This document shows, piece by piece, positions 37,203-47,135 of a DNA stretch of 64,000 bases. Every line of letters begins with the position of its first letter. The stretch's first letter is position 1. Below the pieces are notes generated by a model. That model did not search any database, had not been told where the DNA came from, and worked only from the letters and a program-made list of their open reading frames with translations. Both the position numbers and the translations under genes were made by a program. The stretch is from Caminicella sporogenes DSM 14501. Its GTDB lineage: Bacteria > Bacillota > Clostridia > Peptostreptococcales > Caminicellaceae. The stretch covers positions 257,262 to 321,261 of the forward strand of contig NZ_FRAJ01000003.1 in NCBI RefSeq assembly GCF_900142285.1, written 5' to 3'.

Positions 37203-37222
37203 ACCCAGGTTAAAACCCGGGT
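37203..37222 (-). terminator. Terminator after nifU
   Basis: Arms ACCCGGG and CCTGGGT on the minus strand, followed by TTGTTT; about ten bases after the nifU stop. Confidence 0.7.
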
Positions 37223-37228
37223 ATTTTT

Positions 37229-37678
37229 TTATTCTTCATCTTCATCATCTTCATCGTGATGTTCATGAACATCTTCAACTGGTTTAAAATCTTCTAGCCC
37301 TTTAATAGTTATATTGTTTTTCTGTGCATAATCATATAAAGCTGCTTTTACTGCTTGTTCAGCAAGAACTGAACAGTGTACTTTTTGAGCTGGAAGTCCT
37401 TCTAAAGCTTCTACAACAGCCTTATTTGTAAGTTTAACTGCTTCTTCTACAGTTTTTCCCTTTATCATTTCTGTTGCAATACTTGATGTCGCTATAGCCG
37501 AACCACATCCAAAAGTCTTAAATTTTACATCGACTATAACCCCATCTTCAATTTTTAGATACATCTTCATTATATCCCCACATTTTACATTCCCTACTTG
37601 TCCAACTCCATCTGCATTTTCTATCTCTCCAACATTTCTTGGATTCATAAAATGATCCATAACTTTCTCATTATACAT
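37229..37678 (-). CDS. nifU: Iron-sulfur cluster scaffold NifU/IscU
   Basis: 149 residues. The three scaffold Cys are in VKCGD, FGCGSAIATSS and VHCSVLAEQA. A His/Asp/Glu-rich tail (EHHDEDDEDEE) follows the core. It builds clusters from NifS sulfur. Its start overlaps the nifS stop by eight bases. Confidence 0.95.
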   Translation of the reverse strand: MYNEKVMDHFMNPRNVGEIENADGVGQVGNVKCGDIMKMYLKIEDGVIVDVKFKTFGCGSAIATSSIATEMIKGKTVEEAVKLTNKAVVEALEGLPAQKVHCSVLAEQAVKAALYDYAQKNNITIKGLEDFKPVEDVHEHHDEDDEDEE

Positions 37679-38858
37679 TATTTTGTCCTCCCTTTACTTT
37701 CTCATACAATGGAGACATCTGTCTCAATCTATCAACTATCTTAACAAGCTGTTGTATAGTATAATCAATATCTTCTTCTGTTGTAAAATCTCCAACAGTA
37801 AGTCTCAAAGAGCCATGAGCAATTTCATGCGAAAGCCCTATTGCCATAAGCACATGAGATGGGTCTAGCGAACCTGATGTACAGGCTGAACCACTCGAAC
37901 CAGCTATTCCAACCATATCGAGACTGAGAAGTAGTGATTCTCCTTCTATAAATTCAAAACAAAAATTAGCATTTCCCGGATGTCTATTTTCTGGATGTCC
38001 ATTTAATCTCACATAATCAATATTTTTTAAAACACCATCTATAAGCCTGTCTCTTAATTTTCTCACATGTTCAATATGAGAGTCAAGATTTTCTACTGCT
38101 AATTCTACAGCCTTTGCAAATCCAACTATCCCAGGTATATTTTCAGTACCTGCTCTTTTCTTTCTCTCTTGTGCTCCACCATGAATATGAGGATGAATTT
38201 TTACGCCCTTTCTTATATAAAGAGCTCCAACACCTTTAGGCCCATAAATTTTATGAGCTGAAAAATTCATAAGGTCTACACCTAAATCATTTACATCAAT
38301 TGGTACATTCCCTAAAGCTTGTACAGCATCTGTATGAAAATATACTCCTCTTTCTTTTGCTATTTTAGCTATTTCTTTTATAGGCTGAATAGTTCCTATC
38401 TCGTTATTTACAAACATTATTGAAATGAGTATCGTCTTATCTGTAATAGAATTTTTCAATTGCTCCAAATCTACTACTCCATATTCATCAACATCTAAAT
38501 AAGTAACTTCAAATCCATGTTTTTCTAGATATTCGCACACATGAAGTACTGCATGATGTTCAATTTTTGATGTAATAATATGATTGCCCTTATCTCTATT
38601 TGCAAAAGCAACACCTTTAATAGCCCAGTTATCTGCTTCAGAACCCCCGCTAGTAAAAAAAATCTCCTTAAAATCCGCACCAATAGCTTTAGCTATTTTA
38701 TCTCTAGCTATATCTAAAGCTTTTTTCGCTTCTCTACCAAAAGAATGTATGCTTGAAGCATTGCCAAACTTTTCACTAAAATACGGCATCATTTCTTCAA
38801 GAACTTCTTTTTTCATTGGAGTCGTAGCTGAGTAGTCAAGATATACTTTTCTATTCAT
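37671..38858 (-). CDS. nifS: Cysteine desulfurase NifS/IscS
   Basis: 395 residues. PLP-binding Lys in FSAHKIYGPKGVGAL, conserved His in EHHAVLH, and sulfur-carrying Cys in SSGSACTSGSLDPSHVL. It supplies persulfide sulfur to NifU and MnmA. It is first after the Rrf2 regulator gene. Confidence 0.96.
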   Translation of the reverse strand: MNRKVYLDYSATTPMKKEVLEEMMPYFSEKFGNASSIHSFGREAKKALDIARDKIAKAIGADFKEIFFTSGGSEADNWAIKGVAFANRDKGNHIITSKIEHHAVLHVCEYLEKHGFEVTYLDVDEYGVVDLEQLKNSITDKTILISIMFVNNEIGTIQPIKEIAKIAKERGVYFHTDAVQALGNVPIDVNDLGVDLMNFSAHKIYGPKGVGALYIRKGVKIHPHIHGGAQERKKRAGTENIPGIVGFAKAVELAVENLDSHIEHVRKLRDRLIDGVLKNIDYVRLNGHPENRHPGNANFCFEFIEGESLLLSLDMVGIAGSSGSACTSGSLDPSHVLMAIGLSHEIAHGSLRLTVGDFTTEEDIDYTIQQLVKIVDRLRQMSPLYEKVKGGQNNV

Positions 38859-38909
38859 AAAATCATCCCCTCAAGTTAATTCATCTAATTTATTTAAAAA
38901 TTTATTAAT

Positions 38910-39359
38910 TTAAATATAATACATATAAGAATTTGAATCGTTTATTTTTTTATAATCATCAACCATATTTTGAAGAGTTATACTATCAATTACTTCATCT
39001 ATGCTGACTTTTATCTTTTCCCATATAATTCTAGTTACACAGTAATCTGCTTTTGAACAATCATTATTATCGTCTTCTATAACACATTCTGCTGGTGCTA
39101 TAGGTCCTTCTAAAGTTCTTATTACATCTCCTACTGTTATATTTTCAGGTTTATCAGCCAACATATATCCTCCTTGAGCTCCTCTTACACTCTTTACTAA
39201 TCCTGCCTTCCTCAAAGAAGCTATAAGTTGTTCTAAGTAATGAACTGAAAGATTTTGTCTTTCTGCTATACTATTTAATGCTATAGGACCTTCCCCATAA
39301 TTAAGAGCAAGTTCCAACATAGCTTTAAGTCCATATCTTCCTTTAGTAGATAACTTCAC
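38910..39359 (-). CDS. iscR: Rrf2-family regulator (IscR/CymR type)
   Basis: 149 residues from GTG 39359 (GGGAG upstream; a TTG eight codons earlier overlaps it). Winged-helix MKLSTKGRYGLKAMLELAL, then RGAQGGYMLA. Three Cys near 104-116 (PAECVIEDDNNDCSKADYC) can hold an iron-sulfur cluster as in IscR; CymR lacks them. It probably represses its own isc-type operon when clusters are sufficient. Confidence 0.88.
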   Translation of the reverse strand: MKLSTKGRYGLKAMLELALNYGEGPIALNSIAERQNLSVHYLEQLIASLRKAGLVKSVRGAQGGYMLADKPENITVGDVIRTLEGPIAPAECVIEDDNNDCSKADYCVTRIIWEKIKVSIDEVIDSITLQNMVDDYKKINDSNSYMYYI

Positions 39360-39385
39360 TTTTTCACTCCCTTCAAATTCCAACT

Positions 39386-39431
39386 AATTTACTTGGAATT
39401 TAATTTTAAGTATATTATACCCAAGTAAATT
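39386..39431 (-). promoter_or_regulatory. Promoter of the Rrf2-nifS-nifU operon flanked by a perfect 11-bp inverted repeat
   Basis: Minus strand: TTGACA (39432-39437), 17-base spacer, TATACT (39409-39414). The copies AATTTACTTGG (39421-39431 on minus) and CCAAGTAAATT (39386-39396) flank the -10 region and are exact inverted repeats, so they probably are the operator of the Rrf2 protein. Confidence 0.6.
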
Positions 39432-39494
39432 TGTCAACATTCAGGTAATAACTATTTACTTAGTTTTAATTTATAATCTGCAAATCTAATTTCT

Positions 39495-40775
39495 TTATAA
39501 TTCACTACCCTTTAACCTATTTATATAACTTTTTATCTTTTCTTCTAATTTATTTTTTCCAGGAATATAATATTTAACATCTTTAATATTATCTGGCAAA
39601 TACTGCTGTTTTATATAATTATTGTCATAATCGTGAGGATATTTATATCCTATTCCTCTTCCTAATTTTGAAGCTCCAAAATAATGAGCATCTTTAAGGT
39701 ATGCTGGTATATCTCCTATATCTTTTGTTTCTATATCATATAGTGCTGCATCTATAGCCTTTATAACTGAATTTGATTTAGGAGCTGTTGAAAGCAAAAG
39801 AGTTGCCTCCGCCAAAGGTATCCTAGCTTCTGGAAGTCCTACCTGCAGTGCAGTATCAACACAAGCTTTTACTATACTAATAGCATTTGGATAAGCAAGT
39901 CCTATATCTTCTGAAGCTGTAACAAGAAGTCTTCTACATATAGAAATCAAATCTCCAGCTTTAATTAAACGAGCCAAATAATGAATTGCTGCGTCTGGGT
40001 CACTACCTCTTATAGATTTTTGAAATGCACTTAAAATATCATAATAATTATCTCCAAATTTATCAAAATTTAGTATCTTTTTTTGAGTACAATCATATGC
40101 AGTATTTAAATCAATATGAATTATTCCTCTTTCATCTAAATTTGTAGAAAATATTGCTATTTCCAGTGCATTTAATGCCTTTCTCAAATCTCCATTACTG
40201 ACATTAGCTATATATTCAAGAGCTTCTTCATCTATTTTTATGTTTTTATCTTTTAATTCACTTTCAACAATTTTAATAGCTCTTTTTAAGCCATCTATAA
40301 TATTAGATTTATTCAATAATTTAAACTCAAATATTGTCGACCTGCTGAGAATAGCCTTATAAATATAATGATAAGGATTTTCAGTAGTGCTCGCTATTAA
40401 AGTTATTTTTCCCGTTTCTATAAACTCTAGTAAAGACTGCTGTTGTTTTTTATTAAAATTTTGTATCTCATCAAGATATAATAAAACTCCATCTACAGAA
40501 AACAATGTATCCAGTTCATCAATAATATTTTTTACATCTTTAACTGACGCATTTGTCGCATTAAGTTTATAAAATCTCTTATTCGTCATATTAGCAATTA
40601 TATTTGCTACAGTAGTCTTACCTACTCCGGGTGGTCCATAAAATATCATGTTAGTTATCCTGCCCGATTTTAAAATTCTATTTAATATTCTGCCTCTACC
40701 TAAAATATGTTCTTGTCCAAAAACATCCTCTAATTTTTCAGGTCTTATTCTTTCTGCTAATGGTTTATTATTCAT
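39495..40775 (-). CDS. rarA: Replication-associated recombination protein RarA
   Basis: 426 residues. AAA ATPase with Walker A FYGPPGVGKTT, Walker B LYLDEIQNFNKKQQ, sensor region STTENPYHYIYKAILSR and the C-terminal RarA/MgsA tetramerisation part ending YKYPHDYDNNYIKQQYLPD. It acts at stalled replication forks. In Bacillus rarA also lies next to the Rrf2 gene cymR. Confidence 0.95.
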   Translation of the reverse strand: MNNKPLAERIRPEKLEDVFGQEHILGRGRILNRILKSGRITNMIFYGPPGVGKTTVANIIANMTNKRFYKLNATNASVKDVKNIIDELDTLFSVDGVLLYLDEIQNFNKKQQQSLLEFIETGKITLIASTTENPYHYIYKAILSRSTIFEFKLLNKSNIIDGLKRAIKIVESELKDKNIKIDEEALEYIANVSNGDLRKALNALEIAIFSTNLDERGIIHIDLNTAYDCTQKKILNFDKFGDNYYDILSAFQKSIRGSDPDAAIHYLARLIKAGDLISICRRLLVTASEDIGLAYPNAISIVKACVDTALQVGLPEARIPLAEATLLLSTAPKSNSVIKAIDAALYDIETKDIGDIPAYLKDAHYFGASKLGRGIGYKYPHDYDNNYIKQQYLPDNIKDVKYYIPGKNKLEEKIKSYINRLKGSEL

Positions 40776-41007
40776 ACAGTACCACCAGTCTTTCTAATAT
40801 TTTAAAATATTCCCTATGATTATATCATTTTGTAAAAATATCTAAAAGCTATTTATTTTAAGTTTTATATCATTTTAAATGGGTATAAGCTAAAAATAGC
40901 AAATAGTCATCTTGAATTCTAAGATAGATTATTTGACAATCTTATAAAATTTCTAATATAATTTATTTGAAAAAATATTCTAAAAAATTCAGATGGAGGA
41001 GATGAGT

Positions 41008-42678
41008 TTGTCTTATTTTAATTCGATAAAAAAGAAAATATCTATAATTTTAATAATTACTTTTTTGCCATTTGTAGTAAACATGTTTATCCTATTTGAT
41101 ACTCTGTATAAATTAAACGATGACGGTAAATCTATAAACATATCTGGAAGTCAAAGAATGAGAACTATGCTGCTAGGTCTTTATACTTTTAAATATTTAG
41201 AAGAAAACGACAGCAAAGTAAAGTCAGATACAAAAAAAATACTTGAAAAGGAATTAGCAACATATAGAAAGTACATGCACGCTTTGATAAAAGGAGATAA
41301 AGATTTAGGTCTTTCAAAAAATACAAATCATCAAATAGTAGCTCAATTAGAAAAAGCAAAAAAAATTGCCTATAAATATGCAGATAGTGTAGAAGCTGTT
41401 TTAAATGGCGAAAATATTGATTATAACAAAAAATACATTTTTAATAATGCAATGAATGTAAAAAATGAAATACATAAAGCAGTACAAATGTATCAGGAAT
41501 CCTATGATAAAAAAATCAAAACTTTAAAAAATATAGAATATATCATATTGGTATTAGGTATCATTGTTTTAATAACAATTATTATGATTAGTTCTAAAAG
41601 TATAGCAAAACCAATTGAAAAAATATCGAACAAATTAAAAAATATAGCAAATGGCGAAGGCGATTTAACTGAAAGAATAAATATAAAATCACAAGATGAA
41701 ATTGGAAAATTAGGTCAATATTTTAATAGATTTGTAGACAAAATAAGAGAGCTCGTAAAACAAATAGATAATACAGGAAACACTCTTCTAAAATCTTCAG
41801 AAACTCTTTCTAAATCAATGGAAGAAACTGCTGATTCAAATGAAAAAATGACCCTGACTATTTCAGAAATATCAGAAGGAGCTATGCAACAAGCTCAAGA
41901 TGTCGAAACTATAGCAAATATGGTAGTCGATTTAGGTGAAAAAATTGAATACATATCTAACAATTCAAAAATCATGAGAGAAACTTCAAAAATAACTCAA
42001 GAAAAAAATGATAAAAGTTTAAAAACTATACATCAACTTAACATGAGAAATAAAGAAAGTATCGAAACTACAAAACAAATAGCTTCTGTAATTAATCAAT
42101 TATATGTAAAAGCTGAAGAAATCAATAATCTCGTAGATGTTATAAATAATATAACTGAACAGACCAATTTACTAGCTTTAAATGCTGCTATAGAAGCTTC
42201 AAGAGCAGGCGAACATGGAAAAGGCTTTTCAGTAGTAGCTGAAGAAATAAGAAAATTAGCTGAAGAATCTAGTCAATCTGCTAAAAACATATCTTCCATC
42301 ATTGAAGGCATTAGAAACCAAATTATTAATACTAAAGACATTATGGAAAAAATCGAAGTTATAATTGAAGAACAAGATTACGCCGTTAAAGAAACCGAAA
42401 ATGACTTTAATAGTATATCAACAGCTATAAATAAAATGATTGCCCAAATCCAAGAAATAGATAATAAAATTATAGAAATGGACAAAAGTAAAAATAGCAT
42501 TATAGACTCTATACAAAATATTTCAGCAGTATCTGAAGAAACTGCAGCATCAACACAAGAAATAGCTTCATTTGCCAAATCACAGCATGATTCTATAGAA
42601 GAAATTACTACTTCTTCTGTCAATCTAAACGAACTGGCAAAAGAATTAAAACAATTAGTTTCTAAATTTAAATATTAA
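41008..42678 (+). CDS. Methyl-accepting chemotaxis protein with PilJ-type sensor domain
   Basis: 556 residues from TTG 41008 (GGAGG eight bases before). TM1 near residues 10-28, then an extracytoplasmic PilJ/NIT-like segment with [21 protein letters not shown]2 near 190-210, HAMP ([20 protein letters not shown]) and the signalling domain with the hairpin [20 protein letters not shown]. Receptors with this sensor are linked to type IV pilus twitching (PilJ) or nitrate sensing. It is a single gene with no other chemotaxis gene nearby. Confidence 0.92.
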   Translation: MSYFNSIKKKISIILIITFLPFVVNMFILFDTLYKLNDDGKSINISGSQRMRTMLLGLYTFKYLEENDSKVKSDTKKILEKELATYRKYMHALIKGDKDLGLSKNTNHQIVAQLEKAKKIAYKYADSVEAVLNGENIDYNKKYIFNNAMNVKNEIHKAVQMYQESYDKKIKTLKNIEYIILVLGIIVLITIIMISSKSIAKPIEKISNKLKNIANGEGDLTERINIKSQDEIGKLGQYFNRFVDKIRELVKQIDNTGNTLLKSSETLSKSMEETADSNEKMTLTISEISEGAMQQAQDVETIANMVVDLGEKIEYISNNSKIMRETSKITQEKNDKSLKTIHQLNMRNKESIETTKQIASVINQLYVKAEEINNLVDVINNITEQTNLLALNAAIEASRAGEHGKGFSVVAEEIRKLAEESSQSAKNISSIIEGIRNQIINTKDIMEKIEVIIEEQDYAVKETENDFNSISTAINKMIAQIQEIDNKIIEMDKSKNSIIDSIQNISAVSEETAASTQEIASFAKSQHDSIEEITTSSVNLNELAKELKQLVSKFKY

Positions 42679-42713
42679 AAACAAAAAAGCGTCAAAGACG
42701 CTTTTTTGTTTTT
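42677..42713. terminator. Shared bidirectional terminator of the MCP and the DEAD-box gene
   Basis: Arms AAAAACAAAAAAGCGTC and GACGCTTTTTTGTTTTT around AAA, between convergent genes. Confidence 0.9.
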
Positions 42714-42732
42714 AAATTTTAAAATTAACCCT

Positions 42733-44316
42733 TTATCTAGGATTAGCAGGTTCAATATTTATTTTTTTTCCTTTTATTTGATTATTTTTCATACACATTA
42801 ATACTTCTCTTGCATATTCCCTTGGAACTTCTACAAAAGTATATTTATCATATATATCAATACTTCCTATCAATTTCCCTGAAAGGCTTGTTTCCCCTGC
42901 AATAGCCCCCACTATATCTTTTGCTCTTATATTTTGTTTTCTTCCCACATTTATAAATAATCTCACCATTCCCGGCTCTGCACCTGTATTTTCAAAATCA
43001 TTTTCAAATTCTACTTCTTCTTTATTTTCCTTATCGATTGCCATTTTAAATAAAGCCGCTGCTATATCAATAGAAGTATAATCTTCCTCAAGCAATCTTT
43101 CAACTAATCCCACATATTTTCTCAAATGTCCTTCTTCTATAATATTTTTTACTTTTTCTAAAAATATACTCATTTTTATTTCTTCTACATCGCTGATAGT
43201 AGGAATATCTTTCCTTAATATTTTTGTCTTTGTATATCTCTGTATTTCTTTTAATCTATATATTTCTTTTCCTACTACAAACGTAAAAGCACGACCTGTT
43301 CTTCCTGCACGACCTGTTCTTCCAATCCTATGCACATAATATTCTTCATCTCGTGGTATATCAAAATTAAATACAGCTTCTACATCATCAATATCTATTC
43401 CTCTAGCAGCAACATCAGTTGCAACTAAAATTTCTATACTGCCATTTCTAAATTTATCCATAACTCTATCTCTTTGAGATTGCTTCATATCCCCATGAAG
43501 CCCATCAGCAAAATATCCTCTAGCTTGAAGTTTTGTAACTAATTCATCTACTTTCTTTTTCGTATTACAAAACACTACTGACAACTTAGGATTATTTATA
43601 TCAATCAATCGGCATAAAAGTTCTAATTTATTTTTTTCTTTCACTTCAAAATAAACTTGTTCAATATTTGGTACTGTTAATTCTTTATGAACAACTTTTA
43701 CCAATTTAGGTTTTTTCTGATATTTCTTTGTCAAATCTAAAATAGATTTAGGCATAGTAGCTGAAAATAAAATTGTCTGTCTTTTACCTTCTATTCCTTT
43801 TAAAATCGTTTCTATATCATCTCTAAACCCCATATCTAACATCACATCTGCTTCATCTAAAACCACCATTTTTACACAATCCATCTTTAAAGTACCCCTA
43901 CGCATATGATCCATAACACGTCCGGGAGTACCTATAGCAATTTGTACGCCTTTTTTAAGGGCTTTTATTTGCCTTTCAATTGGCTGTCCACCATATACCG
44001 GTAAAATTTTGACACTTTGTTTATACTTTGAAAGTTTTCTCAACTCTTCAGCAACTTGAATGGCTAATTCTCTTGTAGGACATAAAATAAGCACCTGCAG
44101 TTTCTTATTCTTCGAATCTATCATTTCTAAAGCAGGTATCCCAAATGCTGCAGTTTTTCCTGTACCTGTCTGTGCCTGTCCTATTACATCTTCTCCTGCT
44201 AAAATATATGGAATAGCTTGCATCTGAATTGGAGTAGGCTCCTCAAATCCCATATCTGCAATAGCTTTTTTTATCTCCTGCGATAAATCCAAATCTTCAA
44301 ATTTCTTTTTCTTCAT
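42733..44316 (-). CDS. deaD: DEAD-box RNA helicase, DeaD/CshA type with RNA-binding C-terminal domain
   Basis: 527 residues. Q motif, Walker A AQTGTGKTAA, DEAD box LDEADVMLDMG, SAT in FSATMPK, and HRIGRTGRAGRTG motif VI. After about residue 450 the DbpA-type RNA-binding fold (RLFINVGRKQNIRAKDIVGA) is present. It unwinds RNA during ribosome assembly and cold adaptation. The mRNA seems to have a leader of about 300 bases with an internal terminator. Confidence 0.95.
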   Translation of the reverse strand: MKKKKFEDLDLSQEIKKAIADMGFEEPTPIQMQAIPYILAGEDVIGQAQTGTGKTAAFGIPALEMIDSKNKKLQVLILCPTRELAIQVAEELRKLSKYKQSVKILPVYGGQPIERQIKALKKGVQIAIGTPGRVMDHMRRGTLKMDCVKMVVLDEADVMLDMGFRDDIETILKGIEGKRQTILFSATMPKSILDLTKKYQKKPKLVKVVHKELTVPNIEQVYFEVKEKNKLELLCRLIDINNPKLSVVFCNTKKKVDELVTKLQARGYFADGLHGDMKQSQRDRVMDKFRNGSIEILVATDVAARGIDIDDVEAVFNFDIPRDEEYYVHRIGRTGRAGRTGRAFTFVVGKEIYRLKEIQRYTKTKILRKDIPTISDVEEIKMSIFLEKVKNIIEEGHLRKYVGLVERLLEEDYTSIDIAAALFKMAIDKENKEEVEFENDFENTGAEPGMVRLFINVGRKQNIRAKDIVGAIAGETSLSGKLIGSIDIYDKYTFVEVPREYAREVLMCMKNNQIKGKKINIEPANPR

Positions 44317-44570
44317 ATTTTTTCACTTTCCTTTCACTTCTTTAAGTTTTCACTTTTATTTTTTACATGTATTTTAAAGGTCATTCCTATTTTATTTTTA
44401 TAAGTTGCAAATTTCATATTATAAGTTTTGAAATTATCCTATATAAGCTTTAAAAAACAATCTAAATTCAAAATTTTAACTGAAAATAACTTGCGATTTA
44501 CTCTCTTAATTGAAACAACTTATATATTGAACATTAAAATTTTTTAAAATAGTTAAACTCTTTTTTATTA

Positions 44571-44608
44571 AAATAAAAAACCTCTAGCAAGAGTAAAAAT
44601 GCTAGAGG
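44571..44608 (-). terminator. Leader terminator (attenuator) upstream of the DEAD-box gene
   Basis: Minus strand arms CCTCTAGCA and TGCTAGAGG with a 10-base loop, followed by TTTTTTATTTT. It lies about 30 bases after the promoter and 255 bases before the helicase start. A five-codon ORF (MKVCL) ends within the 5' arm. The rest of 44,317-44,570 is AT-rich with nothing else seen. Confidence 0.75.
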
Positions 44609-44636
44609 CAAACTTTCATTCTTACATGCTCTGCCT

Positions 44637-44665
44637 ATTATATCAGAAAAAAAGCAATATGTCTA
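44637..44665 (-). promoter_or_regulatory. Sigma-A promoter on the minus strand, DEAD-box leader or small RNA
   Basis: TAGACA (44660-44665), 17-base spacer, TATAAT (44637-44642). Transcription would start near 44,630 and meet the terminator after about 60 bases. Confidence 0.7.
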
Positions 44666-44789
44666 ATAATCAAAAGTTATTTTATTCATCTTTCGGCCTA
44701 TTTTATTTTTTCCATCATATATTTTTATATAAGATAATTAAATTCAAAGTTAAATTTTATTTATATCTTTATGAAAGGAATGATTAAAA

Positions 44790-45785
44790 ATGAAAAAAAT
44801 TATCATCTATTTTATAATACTCTTAATACTTACAACCAGCCTTTTAATAAAATACAATGAAAACAGCATAATTCAAGTTGTTGCATATTCATTAGTCAGC
44901 AGTATTGAACCTACTATTACAAATAAACTATTAAAAAATTATAATTCTAATAATCCAGATGTCAAAAAAAAAGCAGAAAACACAATCAAAGAAATATGTT
45001 TAAACAGTCTCAAATATGAAAATTGGAAAAAATATATCGACTACATAGATTTAAATATATACTTTTCAAATATCATTCCCAATGACAAAAAAGAACTCAT
45101 AATTAATCTCAACTTATCAAAAGATAGAGCTGTTATTTGTATATTTACTGAAAATAACGGTAACTACATATTTTATGATAAAATAGAAAATCTACTTCCA
45201 ATAGAAAATATCAAATTTATAAAAATTCCAAACAAAAATTACAACTTCTTAATTACGTATCAAATAGCTGATGAACGATTAGGTGCATATTATTATGAAA
45301 AATTTATTGAAATTTACATGTATAAAAATAAATATTTCAAAAAACTTTGGAAAGAAACTTTATTTTCTGAAGAAATTTTTAGAAGCAACTTAATTGATAA
45401 AAACGCTAAAGCTGATGAATGGACTAAAAACATTATTAAAAACAATATAGACTTTATAAAAAATTCAACACTTGAAATAATCGTTTCTGGAATTAAAAAA
45501 ACTTTTAAAGCTCAAAACAAAAATTCAATACCACCTGCTAATCAATTTAAATTAGTTGATACTGACACATATAAAAATAAATATTATTGGAATCAAGAAT
45601 TTGAAAACTTCAGCATCTTTAAAGATGTAGTTTTATTTCATAATAAACCCGTTATTGTTATAAAAGACAGTAACTTCAGAGGGCAAACTGTTCATACTTT
45701 CTTCAAAAATAAATATAAAATTCTAACTATTTCTGATAAAATAATATACATAAATAAAAGCGATATACATTTAAACATTGATTAA
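44790..45785 (+). CDS. Unknown membrane-anchored or secreted protein
   Basis: 331 residues. One hydrophobic segment near the N-terminus (IIIYFIILLILTTSLLI) suggests a signal anchor; the rest is polar, Asn/Lys-rich and without Cys pairs or known motifs. A beta-rich middle (NYNFLITYQIADERLGAYYYEK) is visible. It stands alone between the divergent DEAD-box leader and alaX. The function is not recognised. AAAGGAATG precedes ATG 44790. Confidence 0.7.
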   Translation: MKKIIIYFIILLILTTSLLIKYNENSIIQVVAYSLVSSIEPTITNKLLKNYNSNNPDVKKKAENTIKEICLNSLKYENWKKYIDYIDLNIYFSNIIPNDKKELIINLNLSKDRAVICIFTENNGNYIFYDKIENLLPIENIKFIKIPNKNYNFLITYQIADERLGAYYYEKFIEIYMYKNKYFKKLWKETLFSEEIFRSNLIDKNAKADEWTKNIIKNNIDFIKNSTLEIIVSGIKKTFKAQNKNSIPPANQFKLVDTDTYKNKYYWNQEFENFSIFKDVVLFHNKPVIVIKDSNFRGQTVHTFFKNKYKILTISDKIIYINKSDIHLNID

Positions 45786-45819
45786 AGTCAAAATTTAAAA
45801 TACAAGGAGATGATTTGAT

Positions 45820-47028
45820 ATGTCAAAAAAACTTTTCTATAAAAATCCATATATAAAAGAATTTACAGCAAATATTAACCACATAATTGAAAAAAAAGAA
45901 GAATTTCATGTCGAATTAAATCAAACTGCGTTTTTCCCAGAAGGTGGCGGTCAACCATCTGATAAAGGATATATAGATGATATTCCAGTTTCCCATGTAT
46001 ATGAAAAAGATAACAAAATCTATCATGTGTTAAATAGATTACCTTCAAAATTAGAAAATGTAAAATGCATAATCGACTGGCAAACTAGATTTGACCATAT
46101 GCAACAGCATCTAGGTCAGCATATTTTATCTTCAGCGTTTGAAAAACTACATGATGTTCAAACTATAGGATTTCATTTAGGCTCTGAATATGTAACTATA
46201 GATATAGATAAACAACTTTCTAAAAATGATATTAAAAAAGTTGAATATTTTGCAAATCAAATAGTTTTTAATGACCTTCCTGTTTCAGCTATTTATCCTT
46301 CTAACGATGAATTAAATAAATTACCTTTAAGAAAAAAACCTTCTGTAACAGAAAATATAAGAATTGTAAAAATTGATGACTTTGATTTTTCACCATGTTG
46401 TGGTACTCATCCAAATAGAACTGGAGAAGTTGGTTTAATAAAAATTAGAAAATTTGAAAATTATAAAGGTGGTTTAAGAATAGAATTTGTATGTGGAAAT
46501 CGTGCATTAAAAGATTATTATTTAAAAAATGAAATAACAAATACAATTTCTTCTCTACTTTCCGTAAAAGATATAGAAATTATTGAAGCTGCAAATAAAA
46601 TTATCGAAGAAAATACTAAACTAAAAAAAGAATTAAAAGATATAAAAGAAAAACTATTAAATTTTGAAGCTGTAGACTTTTATAAAAAATCCAGTATCAT
46701 TAATGACATAAGAATAATAAAATATATATTTGAAAAAAGAAATTTCAATGAAGTTAAAACTCTATCTAATATACTATCAAATAATCCAAAAACTATTGTC
46801 TTATTTGGAATAAGTAATACAGATAAAGCCCAATTAATATATAGTCGTTCAAAAGACTTAGATAAAATAAATATAAGCGAAATATTAAAAAGCTCACTAA
46901 ATTTAATAGACGGAAAAGGCGGTGGCAGTCAATTTGCTGCTCAAGGTGGCGGTAAACTTTCAAATAATATTAATGCCGCATTAAATCATGGATATAACAA
47001 AATAATTGAAATTTTAAAAAGTCTCTAA
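45820..47028 (+). CDS. alaX: Alanyl-tRNA editing protein AlaX with DHHA1 domain
   Basis: 402 residues. The AlaRS-like second additional domain holds the zinc and catalytic motifs QHLGQHILSSAF and CCGTHPNRTGEVG; a coiled coil then leads to a C-terminal DHHA1 domain with GGKGGGSQFAAQGGG. It removes serine or glycine from mischarged tRNA-Ala in trans. This free-standing form complements the alaS gene at 30,604-33,243. Confidence 0.93.
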   Translation: MSKKLFYKNPYIKEFTANINHIIEKKEEFHVELNQTAFFPEGGGQPSDKGYIDDIPVSHVYEKDNKIYHVLNRLPSKLENVKCIIDWQTRFDHMQQHLGQHILSSAFEKLHDVQTIGFHLGSEYVTIDIDKQLSKNDIKKVEYFANQIVFNDLPVSAIYPSNDELNKLPLRKKPSVTENIRIVKIDDFDFSPCCGTHPNRTGEVGLIKIRKFENYKGGLRIEFVCGNRALKDYYLKNEITNTISSLLSVKDIEIIEAANKIIEENTKLKKELKDIKEKLLNFEAVDFYKKSSIINDIRIIKYIFEKRNFNEVKTLSNILSNNPKTIVLFGISNTDKAQLIYSRSKDLDKINISEILKSSLNLIDGKGGGSQFAAQGGGKLSNNINAALNHGYNKIIEILKSL

Positions 47029-47048
47029 TTTTTTAGAGGCTTTTTTAT
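47018..47048 (+). terminator. Terminator of alaX
   Basis: Arms GTCTCTAA and TTAGAGGC with a short T loop, then TTTTTT; it overlaps the stop codon. Confidence 0.8.
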
Positions 47049-47135
47049 AATTTTAATAAACTTTTCTAAGGTTAGTTCATATACTGATATAGAAGTATAA
47101 AGTTTAAATAAAATTTTTAAAGGAGGATTTTTTAT

